Source: Amorphochlora amoebiformis (lineage: Eukaryota > Cercozoa > Chlorarachniophyceae). Taken from it: 64,000 bases of DNA. The stretch lies in the NCBI GenBank assembly GCA_054601695.1, contig BAAHQB010000287.1:124001-188000 (forward strand). The letters are read 5' to 3'. Below are positions 1 to 64,000 of this stretch, in pieces. Positions within the stretch are counted from its first letter, which is position 1, and each line of letters opens with the position of its first letter. Below the pieces are notes generated by a model that was not told the origin of the DNA, did no database searches, and saw only the letters and a program-made list of their open reading frames with translations. The position numbers were made by a program, and so were the translations under genes.

Positions 1-50539
<50,539 letters not shown>

Positions 50540-50762
50540 CCTTTCTCCAATCTGTCCGTCCCACTGATGTCCCGGACACGTGGTAGGACAGTCCGACCGA
50601 GAGTAGCGGTCATTAGCAGCGAAATCTACGGGATTATTCCCTTTTGCCCCGTTAGTGGCGGTTCGTTAAGAAGTATTAGAGGGAAATAAATTCAACTCGC
50701 GATCCAACATCGCGGTGGTTGAGACAGGGTTGAGCCTTTACGAAAAGGGGGGAAGGGGGGGC
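50540..50762. promoter_or_regulatory. Shared divergent promoter between sacsin and WD40 genes
   Basis: Only 223 bp separate the two start codons, which point away from each other, so both promoters and 5' untranslated regions must fit here. There is no TA repeat in it. It contains a CACGTG palindrome near 50,577 and a perfect six-base inverted repeat CGCGAT-ccaac-ATCGCG at 50,698-50,714. I see no clear TATA box. Promoter role is inferred from position only. Confidence 0.5.
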
Positions 50763-60226
<9,464 letters not shown>

Positions 60227-60649
60227 CTAGAAGAACTTCTTTTCATCATCTGAAGTCGTATCCCCGTACAAGTAATTCTGTTAAAAGGAAGTCAGCATAC
60301 ACAATCGAACCGAATTTCTAGTGAACAAACCTGCTCAGCTTTAATGCACTTGTACATTCCGACTGGCACCAACACACAAAAAGTGACAACGCGCACAATG
60401 TTGCTGCTCAGGCTGAAACTTTCGTTGAGAAAGTCACGCTGCCCAGCATTGGTTTCAACCCACTTATTCTTCTTCACGGCGTAGGGATCATTCTGCACAA
60501 CGCAATAGATCAGTGTGAACATTCTTTCGACAGAAAGGTGGGCATACCGCAGACCCTCGAAGCTGAGAGCGAGTGGAAATATTGCGACGCTCGAGGTGAG
60601 GAAGCCGCCTGGAGTTGCGAGCCAACGCCTTGCAGACGCGAGAGGCCAT
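60227..60649 (-). CDS. Small mitochondrial membrane protein, possibly a complex I accessory subunit
   Basis: Three exons (60548-60649, 60331-60492, 60227-60277) join in phase 0 into a 104-residue protein ending FF and TAG. The first exon, [20 protein letters not shown], is rich in Arg, Ser, Leu and Ala with no acidic residue before Glu20, a typical mitochondrial presequence that would be cleaved. The second exon starts [14 protein letters not shown] and contains one hydrophobic stretch, [20 protein letters not shown], a likely inner-membrane segment. The tail ([11 protein letters not shown]) is acidic and charged. Size, presequence and a Pro-containing membrane segment followed by Lys and Glu recall NDUFB4/B15-type accessory subunits of complex I, but the match is weak. 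The two introns are 55 and 53 nt, without TA repeats, in strong contrast with the neighbouring genes. Confidence 0.7.
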
Positions 60650-61232
60650 GACAGATTTTGTCGGCACATAAGTCTTCCGGGATTCAGTGCAAGAACCCCG
60701 GGATTTCCAAGCGATTTCAAAATGTCGGGGTTTTCAAAATAAATCCCGGGATTATGAGGATTATCAAGAATTCAACTCTTCGGCCTCAATTCCAGGACGG
60801 CTGGGGCCACAGGTAGCTTTGAGCGCCCAATTCTACGCCGCCTTTGCGGTGATAGGTACGGAAATGTATCCTAGTAGTGTGTGTTATAAGTTTCTTTCCG
60901 TAATTTCTCGTCATTTTTCGTATTTATCCCGTTTTCTTCATATTTTTTCGTATTCTCTATGATTTCCGGAATCGACAGGTCGATATGTGCGAAAACAGGC
61001 TTGCAAGGGCCAAAAGAGGATAAGGTTGACCTGATTACGAGAACGTAGAGAGATCAATTTCAGGGCGCAGAACGAGCAGAGCGAGAGCGAGAGAAGAGAG
61101 CTAGAAAGAGTGAGGTGATTGACGAAGACAGCAGGAACGGAACGGAGAACGAGAGAAAGAAAGATAGCCGAACAGAGAGCATAATTGATAGATAGAGAGA
61201 TTACGAGAGACCAAAGGGAGGGATTGGAGAGG

Positions 61233-61246
61233 TTGATTGGTCTCTC

Positions 61247-61277
<31 letters not shown>

Positions 61278-61372
61278 CCCTCTCTCTCTCCCTCTCTCTC
61301 TCTCTCTCCCTCTCTCTCTCCTCCTCTCTCTCTCTCCCTCTCTCTCTCTTCTCCCTCTCTCATTCATCTCTC
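61233..61372 (+). repeat. (CT)n tract
   Basis: Pure pyrimidine CT/CCT repeat of about 140 bp in the intergenic region upstream of the mitochondrial gene. Confidence 0.9.
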
Positions 61373-61686
61373 TCCCTTAATTTCTCGCTCTCCCTGCTCT
61401 CAATCTCCCAACCTCCCCTCTCTCGCGCCCTATCTCCAAATCTAGCATTCCGGAATCCAAACCACCACTCGGAACCAGGAGTTTGCTAAATATAGATCAC
61501 TGTCGGAACCCAGGATCCCCGAAATTTTACACCATCCTCGAAACCCAGGGTTTCCACAGGAGGGTTAGTGATAAAGTTATCTAATAACCAGGAGGTTGAG
61601 CACCCTATTGCGAGAGAAAGACTACACTAGTTTCGGTATGTGGATATTACATCTAAATATTTAGATAATGTATATGTACACACATA

Positions 61687-61740
<54 letters not shown>

Positions 61741-61752
61741 AATATATGTATG

Positions 61753-61798
<46 letters not shown>

Positions 61799-62029
61799 TA
61801 TATATATATATATATGCACTTATATATGTTAACATTATATATATACAATATATATATATATATATTTATAAATATATATATATATATATGTGTGTGTTTA
61901 TATGTATATAATACATATATATATATAATATATATATATATAATTATATATATATAATTATATATATATAATATATATTATATTATATATATATATATAT
62001 ATATACATATATATTATATTATATTATAT

Positions 62030-62066
<37 letters not shown>

Positions 62067-62149
62067 GTATATATTCACATGTAAAAAAGTATATGTTATA
62101 TAATATATAATATATATATATATATTGTATATTATATTTACATGTATAC

Positions 62150-62214
<65 letters not shown>

Positions 62215-62217
<3 letters not shown>

Positions 62218-62289
62218 CTAATATCCCGGCTTATACATCATAAGCTACACGGAGCACTAAGTTTCTCATTGGCTGTATATTACATATAT

Positions 62290-62341
<52 letters not shown>

Positions 62342-62475
62342 TATATATGATATATATATATATATATATTTTCACACATACAGATTTACCTAATATTCAG
62401 GCTTATGTATTAAAAGCGACATTATGCATATGCACTTAGTGTCTCATTAACTACATATATATGTACATATACATT

Positions 62476-62519
<44 letters not shown>

Positions 62520-62528
62520 CATACATAC

Positions 62529-62566
<38 letters not shown>

Positions 62567-62791
62567 TATATATATACACATATATATATATATATATAAA
62601 TACATATATACAACATATATGGATGTATATTTACACACATGTATATATATATATATATATATATATCCATATTTGCTATCCATATTTGCCTAACATTCAG
62701 GCTTATACATCATAAGCGATACGAAGCACTTGGTGTTTGCGTTAAGTATCTCATTAGCTATCCTCTCAGCATTCAGGTTCTACCCTGGATC

Positions 62792-62847
<56 letters not shown>

Positions 62848-62866
62848 TAGATACATTTATATACAC

Positions 62867-62898
<32 letters not shown>

Positions 62899-62993
62899 AT
62901 ATATATATACATATATATATAATATACATATATATATTACACATATATATATATATCATTAGCTATCCTCTCAGCATTCAGGTTCTTTCCTGG

Positions 62994-63083
<90 letters not shown>

Positions 63084-63084
63084 T

Positions 63085-63177
<93 letters not shown>

Positions 63178-63202
63178 CATATACATATATACATATAGAT
63201 GT

Positions 63203-63253
<51 letters not shown>

Positions 63254-63384
63254 TATATAAATATATATATATATATACATATGGATTTATATAGATATAT
63301 ATATTATATATAGATACACATATAATATATATATATATATAATTAACTATCCTCTCAGCTTTCTGTTTCATACCCTGGATCATA

Positions 63385-63386
<2 letters not shown>
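62215..63386 (+). repeat. Dispersed repeat family interleaved with TA tracts
   Basis: Five partial copies of one unit (62215-62277, 62385-62455, 62683-62800, 62956-62999, 63339-63386) share words such as ATTCAGGCTTATACATCATA, GTCTCATTAGCTAT and CCTCTCAGCATTCAGGTTC. TA tracts of 80-340 bp separate them. Confidence 0.85.
62998..63340. repeat. Very long (TA)n cluster
   Basis: TA blocks at 62998-63080, 63091-63171 and onward, placed between two copies of the dispersed repeat described for 62.2-63.4 kb. Confidence 0.9.
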
Positions 63387-63422
<36 letters not shown>

Positions 63423-63423
63423 A

Positions 63424-63566
<143 letters not shown>

Positions 63567-63649
63567 CATATATATATATATATATATGTATGTACGTATG
63601 TATATATATATATATACATTATCTATCCGTGTCGTCTGGACCCTAATAG

Positions 63650-63749
63650 GTGTGTGTAACCTTAGGATGGTATATGTGATTCTCGTAGCCTCACAGATCA
63701 TAGGCAAGGAATTCAACAGGCTATTGAAGAGATATTTCAATCACAGGAG
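63650..63749 (+). CDS. Internal exon of a probable PAP2-type phosphatase (partial gene)
   Basis: An exon bounded by accctaatag and gtcgaa reads [20 protein letters not shown] followed by RYFNHRR. A hydrophobic helix followed by K-x6-R, with Pro expected at the next exon's start, fits the first motif (KxxxxxxRP) of the PAP2/lipid phosphatase and dolichyl-diphosphatase superfamily, which dephosphorylates lipid phosphates at membranes. The exon ends in phase 2, so the next one should begin with the third base of Arg and then a Pro codon; none is visible before the right edge. No upstream exon was recognised. The call rests on this single exon. Confidence 0.4.
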
Positions 63750-63786
63750 GTCGAATTATTATATGTACATGGATAACTAAGTATTA

Positions 63787-63860
<74 letters not shown>

Positions 63861-64000
63861 CATATATTGTCAGATATGGTTGGTGAAATGTATAATGCTA
63901 ACCCTAGTTCAAAGCACTCTCTCCTCTCTGACCGAAACCTAACGCTAACCCCAACTCTCTCTCAATTTTTTTTTTTAAACGCTAATCCTAACCGTAAGTA
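63750..64000 (+). other. Start of an intron of the PAP2-like gene
   Basis: After the donor at 63750 come a TA tract (63790-63860) and a CCCTAA-like stretch (63895-64000) that is typical of intron sequence in this window. No exon with the required Pro codon is visible. Confidence 0.4.

Noticed and set aside
60687-60962. Plus-strand open frame beginning MQEPRDF
   Set aside because: It overlaps the promoter side of the mitochondrial gene, shows no domain and starts within repeated CCCGGGATT-type sequence.
61101-61367. Glu-Arg repeat frame on the minus strand
   Set aside because: Translation of a (CT)n tract.

Overview
The window is nuclear DNA of an intron-dense eukaryote. The genes have many short exons (mostly 27-200 nt) joined by GT-AG introns, plus two apparent GC-AG introns. 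Long (TA)n tracts and degenerate TTAGGG/CCCTAA telomere-like arrays fill most of the introns and intergenic DNA. Exons are of balanced composition and stand out as islands. One gene encodes a presequence-bearing mitochondrial protein. I cannot name the species; an alga or other protist with TTAGGG-type telomere-like repeats is my guess. Almost every long open frame here is an artefact of TA repeats (Tyr-Ile runs), so genes were found by splicing exon islands by hand and checking that intron phase is conserved at every junction.

Layout. (1) From 50,539 leftward to the window's left edge runs one very large minus-strand gene of the sacsin family. I placed 86 phase-consistent exons (6,892 nt, about 2,297 codons) over 49 kb. 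They cover one complete sacsin repeating region (HSP90-like ATPase module through to its C-terminal part, about 1,550 codons, 50.5-19.4 kb) and most of a second (18.8-1.3 kb). The gene is not finished at the left edge. (2) Starting 223 bp away on the plus strand, head-to-head with it, is a complete 15-exon WD40-repeat gene (50,763-58,763, 403 aa). (3) 58.8-60.2 kb is tail-to-tail intergenic DNA. (4) 60,227-60,649 (minus) is a compact complete three-exon gene for a 104-residue protein with a mitochondrial presequence and one membrane segment, possibly a complex I accessory subunit. (5) 60.65-63.65 kb has no gene I can support; it holds a CT-rich tract and a repeat family interleaved with TA tracts. 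(6) 63,650-63,749 (plus) is one exon of a probable PAP2-type phosphatase that continues off the right edge.

The genes do not form a pathway. The unusual biology lies in the introns. Several contain tandem or inverted duplications that carry copies of splice sites or exon edges: a tandemly amplified 3' splice site with a TACTAAC motif at 56.3-56.6 kb, a 75-bp inverted repeat enclosing exons 7-8 of the WD40 gene, an in-frame decayed duplicate of a sacsin exon at 2.1 kb, and duplicated splice sites at 5.1, 15.0, 21.0 and 25.8 kb. Telomere-like arrays also run directly into several 3' splice sites.
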